From contig NZ_CP012996.1 of NCBI RefSeq assembly GCF_001412655.1, forward strand, positions 4,030,001-4,094,000: a DNA stretch of 64,000 bases, read 5' to 3'. The notes under the pieces are model-generated. The model worked only from the letters and a program-made list of their open reading frames with translations. It searched no databases and had not been told where the DNA came from. The translations under genes and the position numbers were made by a program. This DNA is from Pedobacter sp. PACM 27299. GTDB lineage: Bacteria; Bacteroidota; Bacteroidia; Sphingobacteriales; Sphingobacteriaceae. Shown piece by piece: positions 26,699 to 35,256 of this stretch. How positions within the stretch are numbered: position 1 is the first letter of the stretch; the number at the start of each line of letters is the position of its first letter.

Positions 26699-27562
26699 CT
26701 ATGATTTGTTGCCATCTGGTAGAACAAGTAATGGAATAGTAATTCTTGCTGCCATTTTCTGCGTACGACTACCTCTCAAAATAACATCTATAAAATCGTG
26801 TGGACGATGTACCATAACCAATAAGCCAATTTGCTCATCGTCAAAGAATAGATCGAGGCCTGTTCTGGTATCTTCGTTTTCAACAGATCTATAGAAAATA
26901 TTTGGATAATTGGCTTTCTGGATTATGCCAGTGAGCAATTCATTTGCTATAAGTTGATGATCTACACTTTGAGTAAGCGCAATATGGACATGGGTCATCA
27001 AAATATCTGAACCAAATACACTTGCCAGCGATATTAGATTACAAATATCCTCAACATCTTGCTGTGGATGTTCAAAATTTGTAGCGAAAGCTATTTTTCC
27101 GAAATCCCGGAAAGGTGTATGAGGAGGAATCAGGAGCAGTGGACAAGTTGTTGAATTAATCATATTTCTACAATTATTATCTAACAAAAAATGAGAAATT
27201 CCTTTTCGGTGGGTACCCATTACCATCATGTCTGCATTACAACTATTCATTACATTCTCCACCACGTCAGCGAGTCTCCCCGCTTGATTCATGGTGCTGA
27301 TCTGCGGGTGAAAACCTGAGCTATGATCAGTATGTTCAAAATGTTTCTTTAGCTTTTTTAGTTCCTCATCACTATCGTCAATAACGCCATCATATCCATT
27401 TAATGGCCAGTCGATGTCTCCGACCTCAGCAAGCTGGGCAGGAATGGTAACGGCATTGCATATAACCACATCGGCATTTAAAACCTTTGCAAGGTTATAA
27501 CCGTATTCAGCCGCATGGTTTCCATCGGTTGAAAAATCGGTCAATAAAAGTAGTGTCTTCAT
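26699..27562 (-). CDS. Universal stress protein, tandem Usp domains
   Basis: 287 aa from the ATG at 27562 (MKTLLLLTDFSTDGNHAAEYGYNLA); an upstream in-frame ATG at 27592 would start before the predicted transcript start and is rejected. Domain 1 ends MVMGTHRKGISHFLLDNNCRNMINSTTCPLLLIPP; domain 2 is degenerate. Similar in layout to the Usp proteins at 28192 and 35257. Driven by tandem FNR-like boxes. Confidence 0.88.
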   Translation of the reverse strand: MKTLLLLTDFSTDGNHAAEYGYNLAKVLNADVVICNAVTIPAQLAEVGDIDWPLNGYDGVIDDSDEELKKLKKHFEHTDHSSGFHPQISTMNQAGRLADVVENVMNSCNADMMVMGTHRKGISHFLLDNNCRNMINSTTCPLLLIPPHTPFRDFGKIAFATNFEHPQQDVEDICNLISLASVFGSDILMTHVHIALTQSVDHQLIANELLTGIIQKANYPNIFYRSVENEDTRTGLDLFFDDEQIGLLVMVHRPHDFIDVILRGSRTQKMAARITIPLLVLPDGNKS

Positions 27563-27589
27563 AATTCCTGGAATATGGTTTATTATTAG

Positions 27590-27654
27590 CAAATCTCCTT
27601 AATAATGCGTCGGAAAGAGATGATAAGCATCATCAATGGAACTGACACTCATCA
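27590..27654 (-). promoter_or_regulatory. Tandem FNR-like boxes, promoter of Usp gene
   Basis: TGATAAGCATCA (27621-27632) and TGACACTCATCA (27643-27654), centres 22 bp apart. GAGATTTG (27590-27597, minus strand) ends 36.5 and 58.5 bp from the centres; the same GAGATTTG octamer recurs at the ackA promoter. The distal box overlaps the stop codon of the LOG remnant. Confidence 0.72.
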
Positions 27655-28148
27655 CTTGCGCTCGAAAAGCCATTTGAAAGGTTTCACTTTATTTTCTGGA
27701 CGAAGCCCATATTGTTTAATGCTTTTTTCAACGATCAAAGCAACAGCCTCCTCTATACTATCTGTGACCAAAAACAAATGCGGATCACCTGCACCAATAG
27801 TAGCATTGGCTTTCATTCGCTCAATATGAGCTATCAGCTCATATTACAGCCATCAGAACGACCGCCAGCCTCTTTGGCCCTACGATTAGCTGCTTCCATT
27901 AATCCCGGGCCACCACCGGTAAGAATGGTAAACCCCAAATGCGCAAATGCTGCACCCGCCTTTCTGGTAAGTTCATAGTAGGGATGATCTTCTTTAAAGC
28001 GGGCAGAACCAAATACTGTGACGCAGGGGCCGATGAAATGAAGTGCACGGAATCCCTTAATCATTTCCATCATAATTCTAAATGTAAACTTAAGCTCAGT
28101 CCAACGCGAATGTGGGCCACTAAGGAAAACTATTTCAGATTTATCCAT
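27652..28148 (-). pseudogene. LOG-family (Rossmann, lysine-decarboxylase-like) gene with central deletion
   Basis: The first 100 codons are a good LOG N-terminus (FHIGPCVTVFGSARF-type segment, FTILTGGGPGLMEAANRRAKEAGG, GCN). The frame then stops after GCNMS, but one frame over the natural C-terminus resumes (ELIAHIERMKANATIGAGDP, SIEEAVALIVEKSIKQYG) to a stop at 27652. About 100-130 residues, including the PGGxGTxxE active-site motif, are missing. The junction lies in a GAGCTG-like repeat that would occur in both GCNIEL and ELIAHIE. Confidence 0.8.
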
Positions 28149-28191
28149 CTATACTTTTGTTTATAACTTGATCGAACACATGTCTGTTTAA

Positions 28192-29049
28192 CTAAAATAC
28201 CGGACGCTCATTTTCAGAAAAAACAAGTAGTGGAATGTCGATGCTCCTGGAGAGCTTTTGTGTTTGACTGCTGCTAAATAGGTTATCAGGAAAGCTCTTT
28301 TTACGATGGACCATGGCGAACACATCAATAAATCCATTCTTGGCAATCCAGCTTAGCCCCCTATTGATATCCTTATCCTCAACATGACGGTAGTATATTT
28401 TATGATAGTTAACCTTTCCCATCACTTCATTTAAAAAGTTGCCTATTTGAATTTGATCAACGTTTGCTCCGCTAATATGAACGATCAGAATTTCTGCATT
28501 AAAGGGGCGCGCAAAGCTGACTAGTGAATGGATCAGTTCGATATCACCATCACTTAAGTCGCTTGCAAAAGCAATCTTATGAATTGATTCTGGAAACTTT
28601 TTAAAAGGAACCAACAGTACTGGAAACCCTGCCCTATTATCAATCAAATTCTGACTATTGCTCCCTAGAATAAATCTGTTGATAGCTCCTGCACCAAACA
28701 TCCCCATCACCACTAAGCTGATCTCCCTATTTTTGACTACATCATTCACCACATCAGTTACCGAACCACGAGCGACAAGGCAGTCAACGGGGGTGATTAG
28801 GCCATCGTCTTCCTTCTGCTCCCTTAAACCCAGGGCTTGAAATTCAATTTGTTCAACAGCTTCATCATGAATAACAGAATAATTATTCAAGGGATCTGAT
28901 ACTTGTGAGGCAACAGTGGCCATAGGCGGAATTTGAATTGCGTGGCACAAAATGAGATGTGCTTTCATCGCATTTGCCAGATACATGGCGTAATGAGCCG
29001 CAGTTTGCGATGGTGCAGAAAAATCGGTAGTTACTAATATTGTTTTCAT
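28192..29049 (-). CDS. Universal stress protein, tandem Usp domains
   Basis: 285 aa. Domain 1: KTILVTTDFSAPSQTAAHYAMYLA and VVMGMFGAGAINRFILGSNSQNLID, keeping a G-x-x-G pattern; domain 2 from KIAFASDLSDGDIELIHSL. Its ATG overlaps the stop of the upstream gene by 4 bp, so it is translationally coupled to the L,D-transpeptidase-like gene. Confidence 0.88.
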   Translation of the reverse strand: MKTILVTTDFSAPSQTAAHYAMYLANAMKAHLILCHAIQIPPMATVASQVSDPLNNYSVIHDEAVEQIEFQALGLREQKEDDGLITPVDCLVARGSVTDVVNDVVKNREISLVVMGMFGAGAINRFILGSNSQNLIDNRAGFPVLLVPFKKFPESIHKIAFASDLSDGDIELIHSLVSFARPFNAEILIVHISGANVDQIQIGNFLNEVMGKVNYHKIYYRHVEDKDINRGLSWIAKNGFIDVFAMVHRKKSFPDNLFSSSQTQKLSRSIDIPLLVFSENERPVF

Positions 29050-29930
29050 CTTTCCTTTTTAAAATGTATATCCGGAAGCGCTGGTACGCTTCTTTTTAAT
29101 GGCTGATGTTTGTTTGTCTGATACATCGCAGCCTCCAGAGATTCATCGAGATGACGGACATCTTCGTAAAAAACCGGTAACCCGTCTTTTATCTCACACG
29201 TTAGGTAAGGCACTTTTTTATATCCGTTACGCTTTATATAAGACTCTTCCCAGCGCAAACGTTCCATATTGATGGCCACTTTCCTGACAGCTGATTCAGG
29301 TATTTCGTAACAATCACCTACGTATTGACCTTTAATGAGCCGCATGTAACTTTGCAGACTCACATAAGCTTTAGATTTTGGTTGAGCAGTTAATATTGCA
29401 GTCATAAAATCAGATTCCAGACGAGCTTTTGTGAGTTCAAGAACTGCATTAAATCCTGTGGTTTTAGTTACACCATCTATTTTTTTTGCCGAAAAGTCAG
29501 GATTTAACTTGCCGTAATGAAGATGATTGATTAAGGTAATTATGGCATCGGTTAACAGCACATCAAAACGTGCTTGCTCCCCAACAGATACTTTTTCGGG
29601 GCTATTGATCATCGTGCGTAACTCGTCATATATCAACTCTTTCGGATGGTAATCAGCGTGAGATAACCCGAACTGTAGCACACAATCCAATAGCATCATT
29701 GCTTCCCAGGTTTGTTTGGCTTGATCTTTACTTTTAATCCACATCAACTGAAAACCATTTTGATGATAATAACGATTCACAGATTTAGGATAGTAAAGTT
29801 TTGATTGTCTGGTCTGACTCTTTAACTGTGCAGACAATTCCTTTGAAATGGATTTTCCCTGACCGTAAACGAAAGATGGCATACCAATTAACATGGTCAT
29901 CCAGCATAAAATAGCAGCTACAATTTTCAT
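29046..29930 (-). CDS. Secreted L,D-transpeptidase scaffold-like protein without the YkuD catalytic domain
   Basis: 294 aa from the ATG at 29930, signal peptide to about residue 24 (SFVYGQG). The body matches the YcbB-type scaffold domain (YHQNGFQLMWI, LDCVLQFGLSHADYHPKEL, VAINMERLRWEE), which normally precedes a YkuD domain with HGT...S-x-G-C-I/V-R. Here the frame ends about 60 residues after RLRWEE, with no Cys motif. It may act as a non-catalytic peptidoglycan-binding partner or be truncated. The predicted transcript start (about 29929) coincides with the ATG, implying a leaderless message. Confidence 0.7.
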   Translation of the reverse strand: MKIVAAILCWMTMLIGMPSFVYGQGKSISKELSAQLKSQTRQSKLYYPKSVNRYYHQNGFQLMWIKSKDQAKQTWEAMMLLDCVLQFGLSHADYHPKELIYDELRTMINSPEKVSVGEQARFDVLLTDAIITLINHLHYGKLNPDFSAKKIDGVTKTTGFNAVLELTKARLESDFMTAILTAQPKSKAYVSLQSYMRLIKGQYVGDCYEIPESAVRKVAINMERLRWEESYIKRNGYKKVPYLTCEIKDGLPVFYEDVRHLDESLEAAMYQTNKHQPLKRSVPALPDIHFKKER

Positions 29931-29933
29931 ATC

Positions 29934-29976
29934 CAAATGTTCTGATTATCTGTCAGTTCGGCAATGACCACCATCA
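29934..29976 (-). promoter_or_regulatory. FNR-like box and -7 element, promoter of the 29046-29930 operon
   Basis: TGACCACCATCA (29965-29976) overlaps the stop codon of the DUF1003 gene. AACATTTG (29934-29941, minus strand) ends exactly 36.5 bp from the centre. Start predicted at about 29929. Confidence 0.65.
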
Positions 29977-30528
29977 ATGAAGCCGTTGATTTACATCTAA
30001 CTTGTTCACTACTTCATCCAACTTTTTGATTTGGATGGCCTGAAGATCATACAATCGTTTAATCTGCTCGCCAAGTAATAAATCCATTTTCTGGTGTAAA
30101 CTGCGAATACCCATTTCAGCTTTAAGATTAATCAAGTAATCGTTCTCACTTCTCATCCGGTCTTTCTCTTCCTTACGGTTTTGACTCATCATAATGATTG
30201 GTGCCTGTAAGGCAGCAATGCAAGAAAGAATCAGATTCATTAGGATAAATGGATAAGGATCAAAAGCTTTGCTACCCATAGCTGTAACATTATAAATAAT
30301 CCAAAGCGTCAAGATAATTCCAAAAAAAATAATGAACCTCCAGCTACCGCCAAATCGGGCTACCTGATCGGAAAGCTTTTGACCTCCTGAAAGCACATCT
30401 TTTGCCGGATGTAGTAGGTTATTCAGGATAAGATCTTCTTCTTTAATGGTTTCAGCTACAATTTTATGAAGCTTATTCAAAAACTCATTCTCATCCGATG
30501 ACACCTGCTCATTTAATTTCATTTTCAT
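29974..30528 (-). CDS. DUF1003 membrane protein
   Basis: 184 aa. Two membrane helices in SWRFIIFFGIILTLWIIYNV and YPFILMNLILSCIAALQAPIIMMSQNR, followed by a long C-terminal coiled coil (RLYDLQAIQIKKLDEVVNKL). This is the DUF1003 layout; function unknown. Controlled by the tandem boxes at 30601-30634. Confidence 0.82.
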   Translation of the reverse strand: MKMKLNEQVSSDENEFLNKLHKIVAETIKEEDLILNNLLHPAKDVLSGGQKLSDQVARFGGSWRFIIFFGIILTLWIIYNVTAMGSKAFDPYPFILMNLILSCIAALQAPIIMMSQNRKEEKDRMRSENDYLINLKAEMGIRSLHQKMDLLLGEQIKRLYDLQAIQIKKLDEVVNKLDVNQRLH

Positions 30529-30569
30529 TTATCCACTATTTACTGAACAGGCCATACAAGCTACTCATA

Positions 30570-30686
30570 CAAAAGTGTATAGTAGATCCTGATTGCTAAA
30601 TGACCTGGGTCACCAGGCAGGATGATGAAGATCACTTGGTTACGGATTGCCGTCATGGCTGGACATTTCGACATCCTTTACCTTTA
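30570..30686. promoter_or_regulatory. Divergent promoters sharing tandem FNR-like boxes (DUF1003 and Mla operon)
   Basis: TGACCTGGGTCA (30601-30612) and TGATGAAGATCA (30623-30634), centres 22 bp apart. Leftward, CACTTTTG (30570-30577) ends 36.5 and 58.5 bp from the centres. Rightward, TACCTTTA (30679-30686) ends 57.5 bp from the second centre and predicts a start next to the ATG at 30692. One control region thus appears to serve both operons. Confidence 0.72.
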
Positions 30687-30691
30687 TCAAT

Positions 30692-31462
30692 ATGTCATTA
30701 GTCATTCGCTTCAAAAACTTTCTGGATGAAACCGGGAATATAGCACGTTTCACAGGACGTTTCTTTTCGGTAGGAATAAAACCCAGATATGAGAATAAGG
30801 AGTTTTTTAATCAATGTTATACCATTGGCTACCGTTCCTTACCCTTAGTCGGGCTCACTGCCTTTATTATGGGGCTGGTACTTACTATGCAGTTAAGGCC
30901 ATCCCTGGTGGATTATGGAGTTGAATCACAGTTACCAGTGATGGTTGGTTTAGCAATTGTCAGGGAAATTGGGCCGGTTATTACGGCTTTGATTTTTGCC
31001 GGGAAGATTGGTAGTAGTATTGGAGCTGAGCTTGGTTCGATGAAAGTGACTGAGCAGATTGACGCCATGACTGTTAGTGGGATTAAACCTTTTAAATACC
31101 TGGTTGCTACACGGGTTTTAGCTACTACATTAATGCTGCCACTTCTAACCATTCTTGGGGATGCCATTTCTTTATTCGGTGCATATCTGGGTGTAAATAT
31201 TAGATCAGTAACCAGTTTTGATCTGTTCTTTCTACAGGTTTTTAAAAGCCTGGATTTCAGTGATGTGTTACCAGCTATTATTAAAACTTTATTTTTTGGT
31301 TTTGCAGTAGGTATTGTCGGCTGTTATAAAGGTTTCAATTCAACAAAAGGTACGCAAGGAGTTGGAATCTCAGCAAATTCAGCGGTAGTTTTATCCTCTG
31401 TAATGATTTTTATCATTGACTTACTAGCTGTCCAAATCACCGAATTATTAGGGCTTAATTAA
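30692..31462 (+). CDS. mlaE: MlaE-family ABC transporter permease
   Basis: 256 aa from the ATG at 30692. An in-frame ATG at 30647 would begin upstream of the predicted promoter and is rejected. MlaE motifs: VGLTAFIMGLVLTMQ, VVREIGPVITALIFAGKIGSSIGAELGSM-type core with EQIDAM, and five membrane helices. With the ATPase and MCE protein that follow it forms an inner-membrane phospholipid transporter for outer-membrane lipid homeostasis. The message is probably leaderless. Confidence 0.9.
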   Translation: MSLVIRFKNFLDETGNIARFTGRFFSVGIKPRYENKEFFNQCYTIGYRSLPLVGLTAFIMGLVLTMQLRPSLVDYGVESQLPVMVGLAIVREIGPVITALIFAGKIGSSIGAELGSMKVTEQIDAMTVSGIKPFKYLVATRVLATTLMLPLLTILGDAISLFGAYLGVNIRSVTSFDLFFLQVFKSLDFSDVLPAIIKTLFFGFAVGIVGCYKGFNSTKGTQGVGISANSAVVLSSVMIFIIDLLAVQITELLGLN

Positions 31463-31468
31463 TCAATC

Positions 31469-32212
31469 ATGGAAGTAGCAACGAACGAACAGGTAATCGT
31501 CATTAAAGATCTAGTTAAGGCTTTTGGAGACAAAAAAATATTAGATGGATTTAATCTGACGGTAGAAAAAGGCAGTAATGTGGTGATATTGGGAAAATCG
31601 GGCTCAGGTAAATCTGTACTGATCAAATGCATCATTGGCTTATTACAATCTGATAGTGGAAGTATTCATGTCTTTAAGGAAAATATATCCCAGATGACTG
31701 AAGATGAACTGGATCAGGCCAGGTCCAAAATCGGGTTTCTGTTTCAAAGCAATGCGCTTTATGATTCGATGACTATCCGCGAAAATTTGGAATTCCCCTT
31801 ACTCAGGCACTGGGTTGACATCAGTAAAGAAGAAGTCGAAAGACTGGTGAAGGAGGCATTGGAAAATGTAGATCTGCTACACACTATAGATATGATGCCA
31901 TCTGAGTTATCAGGGGGAATGCTTAAGCGTGTTGCCCTCGCTAGAACGATGATCTTACGACCAGAAGTCATTCTTTATGATGAGCCAACAACAGGCCTGG
32001 ATCCGGTTACCTCAAGGGAAATAGAAAATCTTATCCTTAAACTCCAAAAGAAGAACCATACCTCTTCCATCATCATCTCGCACGATATGAACTGCGTAAA
32101 AAACACGGCAGATCTGGTTGTACTCCTATTGGAAGGTAAATGTTACATCAAAGGAACATTTGAGGAATTGAAGCAATCGACTGATGAAAACATTAAACAA
32201 TTTTTCGAATAA
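31469..32212 (+). CDS. mlaF: MlaF-like ABC transporter ATPase
   Basis: 247 aa. Walker A GKSGSGKSVLIK, Q-loop FQSNALYDSMT, signature LSGGMLKRVALART, Walker B VILYDEPTTGLDP and H-loop SHDM. The signature form LSGGMxKR is typical of MlaF. Starts 6 bp after the permease gene. Confidence 0.92.
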   Translation: MEVATNEQVIVIKDLVKAFGDKKILDGFNLTVEKGSNVVILGKSGSGKSVLIKCIIGLLQSDSGSIHVFKENISQMTEDELDQARSKIGFLFQSNALYDSMTIRENLEFPLLRHWVDISKEEVERLVKEALENVDLLHTIDMMPSELSGGMLKRVALARTMILRPEVILYDEPTTGLDPVTSREIENLILKLQKKNHTSSIIISHDMNCVKNTADLVVLLLEGKCYIKGTFEELKQSTDENIKQFFE

Positions 32213-32218
32213 AACAGC

Positions 32219-33229
32219 ATGGGAAATCAAAAAGTAAATAATATCAAACTCGGTGCATTTGTGTTGTCAGGATTAGTACTGATGATATTCGCATTTTTTA
32301 TCATTGGAAAGAACAACAATATATTCGGGAATGACTTCAAACTGAAGGTCCGGTTCTCCAATTTAAATGGATTAACAAAAGGCAACAATGTACTCTTCTC
32401 CGGCTTGCAGGCCGGGACTGTTAAAGAAATTGAACTAATCAACGACAGTACCATTGAGGTCATCATGCAGATCAATAGCAAAGTAAAATCATTTATTCAT
32501 AAGAATGCGGTAGCAGCTGTCGGAACTGAAGGGCTCATGGGTAATAAAGTCGTTAATATCAGTCCGGTTAAAGGAACGAGTCAAAAGGTCGAAGAAGGTG
32601 ATTTGTTGCAGGCAAAAAATATGGCTAACATGGATGAAATTATTGAAAAATTAGCGCAGACCAATAACAATGTAGCCAATATATCAGAAGTTTTAAAAGG
32701 CACGGTTCTGCGAATAGACAGCAGTGCAATTTTAAAATTAATCAACGATGAATCCATAGGCATCAGTTTGAAGTCATCCCTGGAAAACATCTACAAAATG
32801 ACCTTAAACGCCAATAAAATGACAATAGGACTAAACCATCTGGTAAACGACATCAGAAAAGGCAAGGGAACTGCCGGTCTTTTACTGACCGATACTTTAA
32901 TGGCCGGTACACTTAAGGATGCGGTTGTACAAATCAGGGCTGCTAGTGTCAATGCTAACAGCATGACCATACAACTGAACACAATGGTAAAAGACTTGAA
33001 TCATGACCTGACCAATGGAAAAGGGACTGTTAACACCCTATTGAAAGACTCTTTAATGGCCAAAAATATAAGCCTTACCATGGAAAATCTTCAAAAAGGA
33101 ACAGATGGATTCAATCAGAACATGGAAGCGTTAAAACATAACTTTCTATTCAGGGGATATTTTAGAAAACTTGACCTACAAAAGAAAAAAGAACAGGAGG
33201 AAATGCTAAAAGCTGCTCAGCAAAGATAA
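32219..33229 (+). CDS. MCE/MlaD-family lipid-binding protein
   Basis: 336 aa. One N-terminal membrane anchor (IKLGAFVLSGLVLMIFAFFI), an MCE domain (KLKVRFSNLNGLTKGNNVLFSG, GTEGLMGNKVVNISP) and a long helical C-terminal region with two RKGKGTAGLLLTDTL / NGKGTVNTLLKDSL repeats. Periplasmic substrate-binding subunit of the MlaE/MlaF transporter. Confidence 0.9.
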   Translation: MGNQKVNNIKLGAFVLSGLVLMIFAFFIIGKNNNIFGNDFKLKVRFSNLNGLTKGNNVLFSGLQAGTVKEIELINDSTIEVIMQINSKVKSFIHKNAVAAVGTEGLMGNKVVNISPVKGTSQKVEEGDLLQAKNMANMDEIIEKLAQTNNNVANISEVLKGTVLRIDSSAILKLINDESIGISLKSSLENIYKMTLNANKMTIGLNHLVNDIRKGKGTAGLLLTDTLMAGTLKDAVVQIRAASVNANSMTIQLNTMVKDLNHDLTNGKGTVNTLLKDSLMAKNISLTMENLQKGTDGFNQNMEALKHNFLFRGYFRKLDLQKKKEQEEMLKAAQQR

Positions 33230-33275
33230 TACTCCGGATTTCACAGCATAAATCATAATAATAAAATCAGATCAA

Positions 33276-33707
33276 ATGGAATTTCATAAAATCCTAATCG
33301 CAATTGACAACAATCCAAGTGCTGAACTCGTTGCCCTCAGTGGCCTACAACTGGCTAAACAGTTCAATTCTGAAATCGCCCTGATCAGTATTATAGATCC
33401 AGAGAGCACAGCGGATGAGGATTCTCCTACAACCAGGGAGCTGGAGGACATGATGGAGCACAATCTAAACCGCAGCCAACTCAATGTAATTGAAAAGATA
33501 TTCAATGGTTTTCCAATCAAAAGCTTCGTGGAAAAAGGCATTCCTTATAAAGTTATTTTAGAAACAGCCGATAAATGGGGAGCCGATATCATCGTTATGG
33601 GTACACATGGTAGAAAAGGATTACCCCATTTACTGCTGGGGAGTGTTGCCGAAGATGTGATCAGGCACTCCAAAAAAACACTAATTGTAATTCCGGTGAG
33701 TAATTAA
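33276..33707 (+). CDS. Universal stress protein, single domain with canonical nucleotide loop
   Basis: 143 aa. The loop IVMGTHGRKGLPHLLLGSVAEDVIRHSKKTLIVIP fits G-2x-G-9x-G-S, so ATP binding is likely; it is the only one of the six Usp proteins here with an intact consensus. It follows the MCE gene by 46 bp. Confidence 0.9.
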   Translation: MEFHKILIAIDNNPSAELVALSGLQLAKQFNSEIALISIIDPESTADEDSPTTRELEDMMEHNLNRSQLNVIEKIFNGFPIKSFVEKGIPYKVILETADKWGADIIVMGTHGRKGLPHLLLGSVAEDVIRHSKKTLIVIPVSN

Positions 33708-33729
33708 CAGACCATTAAATCCAGACATT

Positions 33730-34761
33730 TTGATACTAATAAAAAAAGAAGGTGTTATTTTAAGAAAAACCAACCTAGACTTTGAATGTCAAGGTGTGCT
33801 TAATCCCGCTATCATAAAAGAAGGTGAGCGGGTTTATATGTTTTACAGGGCGGTGGCTAAAAACAATTACTCAACCATTGGCTTTTGCGAGCTAAATGGC
33901 CCATTGGAAGTTATTCAAAGAAATGATCTTCCGGTGCTCATCCCAATAGATGACAACGAATCCAGGGGAATCGAAGACCCGAGGATCGTAAAAATCGACG
34001 AATGCTACTATCTAACCTATACTGCTTTTGATGGATTCAATGCATTGGGCGCTCTGGCAACCTCGCTGGATTTAAAAACATTTGAAAGACATGGCATCAT
34101 TGTACCTATGATTTCGTTTCCTGAATTCAAAGCACTTGCAGAAAATACGGGTAAGCTTAATGAAAAGTATTCCAGGTTTGCTCATGACAAGACCATAATT
34201 ACCATGAACACAAGACTTCTGGTTTGGGATAAGGATGTGTGTTTTTTCCCCAGAAGAATAAAAAATCAACTTTATTTTCTTCACCGTATCAAACCTGATA
34301 TACAAATTGCCTGTGTAAATGAGCTTTCAGAGCTGAATGAGTTGTTCTGGAAAAATTACCTGTTAAACTTCAACAACAATATCGTTTTGGCTCCAAGATA
34401 TGACCATGAAATAAGCTATATCGGAGGTGGTTGTCCACCAATAGAAACAACAGAAGGCTGGCTGGTGATTTACCACGGAGTACATGACACCGCAAATGGA
34501 TATGTATATTCTGCATGCGCAGCCATGCTGGATCTGGAAAACCCTGGTATAGAGATTGCCCGTTTGCCATATCCTCTGTTTAAACCTGAAACAATATGGG
34601 AATTAACTGGTGAAGTGGATAGTGTCTGTTTTCCTTCAGGCACAGCTATCTTTGGTGATACGCTCTATATCTATTATGGAGCAGCAGATGAACAAATAGC
34701 CTGCGCCTCTGTTAGCTTAAATGAACTGATAGCAGCACTTTTAACATTCAGGCTCCAGTAG
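33730..34761 (+). CDS. GH130-family glycoside phosphorylase-like protein
   Basis: 343 aa. GH130 features: FECQGVLNPAIIKEGERVYMFYRAV, SRGIEDPRIVKIDECYYLTYTAFDG with the conserved catalytic Asp, APRYDHEISYIGGGCPPIETTEGWLVIYHGV, and YIYYGAADEQIACAS near the end. Members phosphorolyse beta-1,2 or beta-1,4-mannosides. A TTG at 33730 is used as start; no ATG exists before the conserved core. It is the last gene of the Mla-Usp operon; Usp-GH130 pairs suggest a reserve-glycan role under stress (inference). Confidence 0.82.
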   Translation: MILIKKEGVILRKTNLDFECQGVLNPAIIKEGERVYMFYRAVAKNNYSTIGFCELNGPLEVIQRNDLPVLIPIDDNESRGIEDPRIVKIDECYYLTYTAFDGFNALGALATSLDLKTFERHGIIVPMISFPEFKALAENTGKLNEKYSRFAHDKTIITMNTRLLVWDKDVCFFPRRIKNQLYFLHRIKPDIQIACVNELSELNELFWKNYLLNFNNNIVLAPRYDHEISYIGGGCPPIETTEGWLVIYHGVHDTANGYVYSACAAMLDLENPGIEIARLPYPLFKPETIWELTGEVDSVCFPSGTAIFGDTLYIYYGAADEQIACASVSLNELIAALLTFRLQ

Positions 34762-34820
34762 TTTTCGCCTATGACTAAATTAAATAAACCTTCGGGGAAA
34801 CTTCTGCAGGACTTTCAGAC

Positions 34821-35112
34821 TCAAGCCTGGGGTAAAACAGGAAGATTAAAGAAAAAAGATGAACCACGATTAATTTCACTATCTACCCATACCCTACCAC
34901 CATGTCTTTTAATAATTTCAGCCGTTAAATAGAGTCCAAGGCCAAATCCATTTAGCCAGGACTACAACCATTCTGCTTTTAAAAGAAGCTGAAAGATGTT
35001 GAACAACAATATAGGACACTCCATCTAATGGCGTATGATCAAAGAAAGAGTTGATTTCTTCCAGTCCACCAGCAGAAGCGCCAATGGCAATAATATATTC
35101 AGGTTCATTCAT
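34821..35112 (-). pseudogene. CheB/CheR-PAS-kinase hybrid gene collapsed by internal deletion
   Basis: The first 50 codons (EYIIAIGASAGGLEEINSFFDH, VSYIVVQHLSASFKS) are the start of a CheB methylesterase domain. They join, one frame over, to the last 40 codons of a histidine kinase (NGFGLGLYLTAEIIKRHGGR, VWVDSEINRGSSFFF). Everything between is gone, presumably the rest of CheB, CheR, PAS and HisKA. Non-functional. Confidence 0.8.
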
Positions 35113-35256
35113 AACCTCACAAGGTTAGAAAACATTATTTTTTTCATGGATTAAAATATTGGTGATGTTTATTCAAAAACGCCAGCGGATTAACTGACGG
35201 ACAAAAGAAGAAAAGGCTTCAGAAAGAAATATTGTACGTAAAGGTAGAGTTAATTG

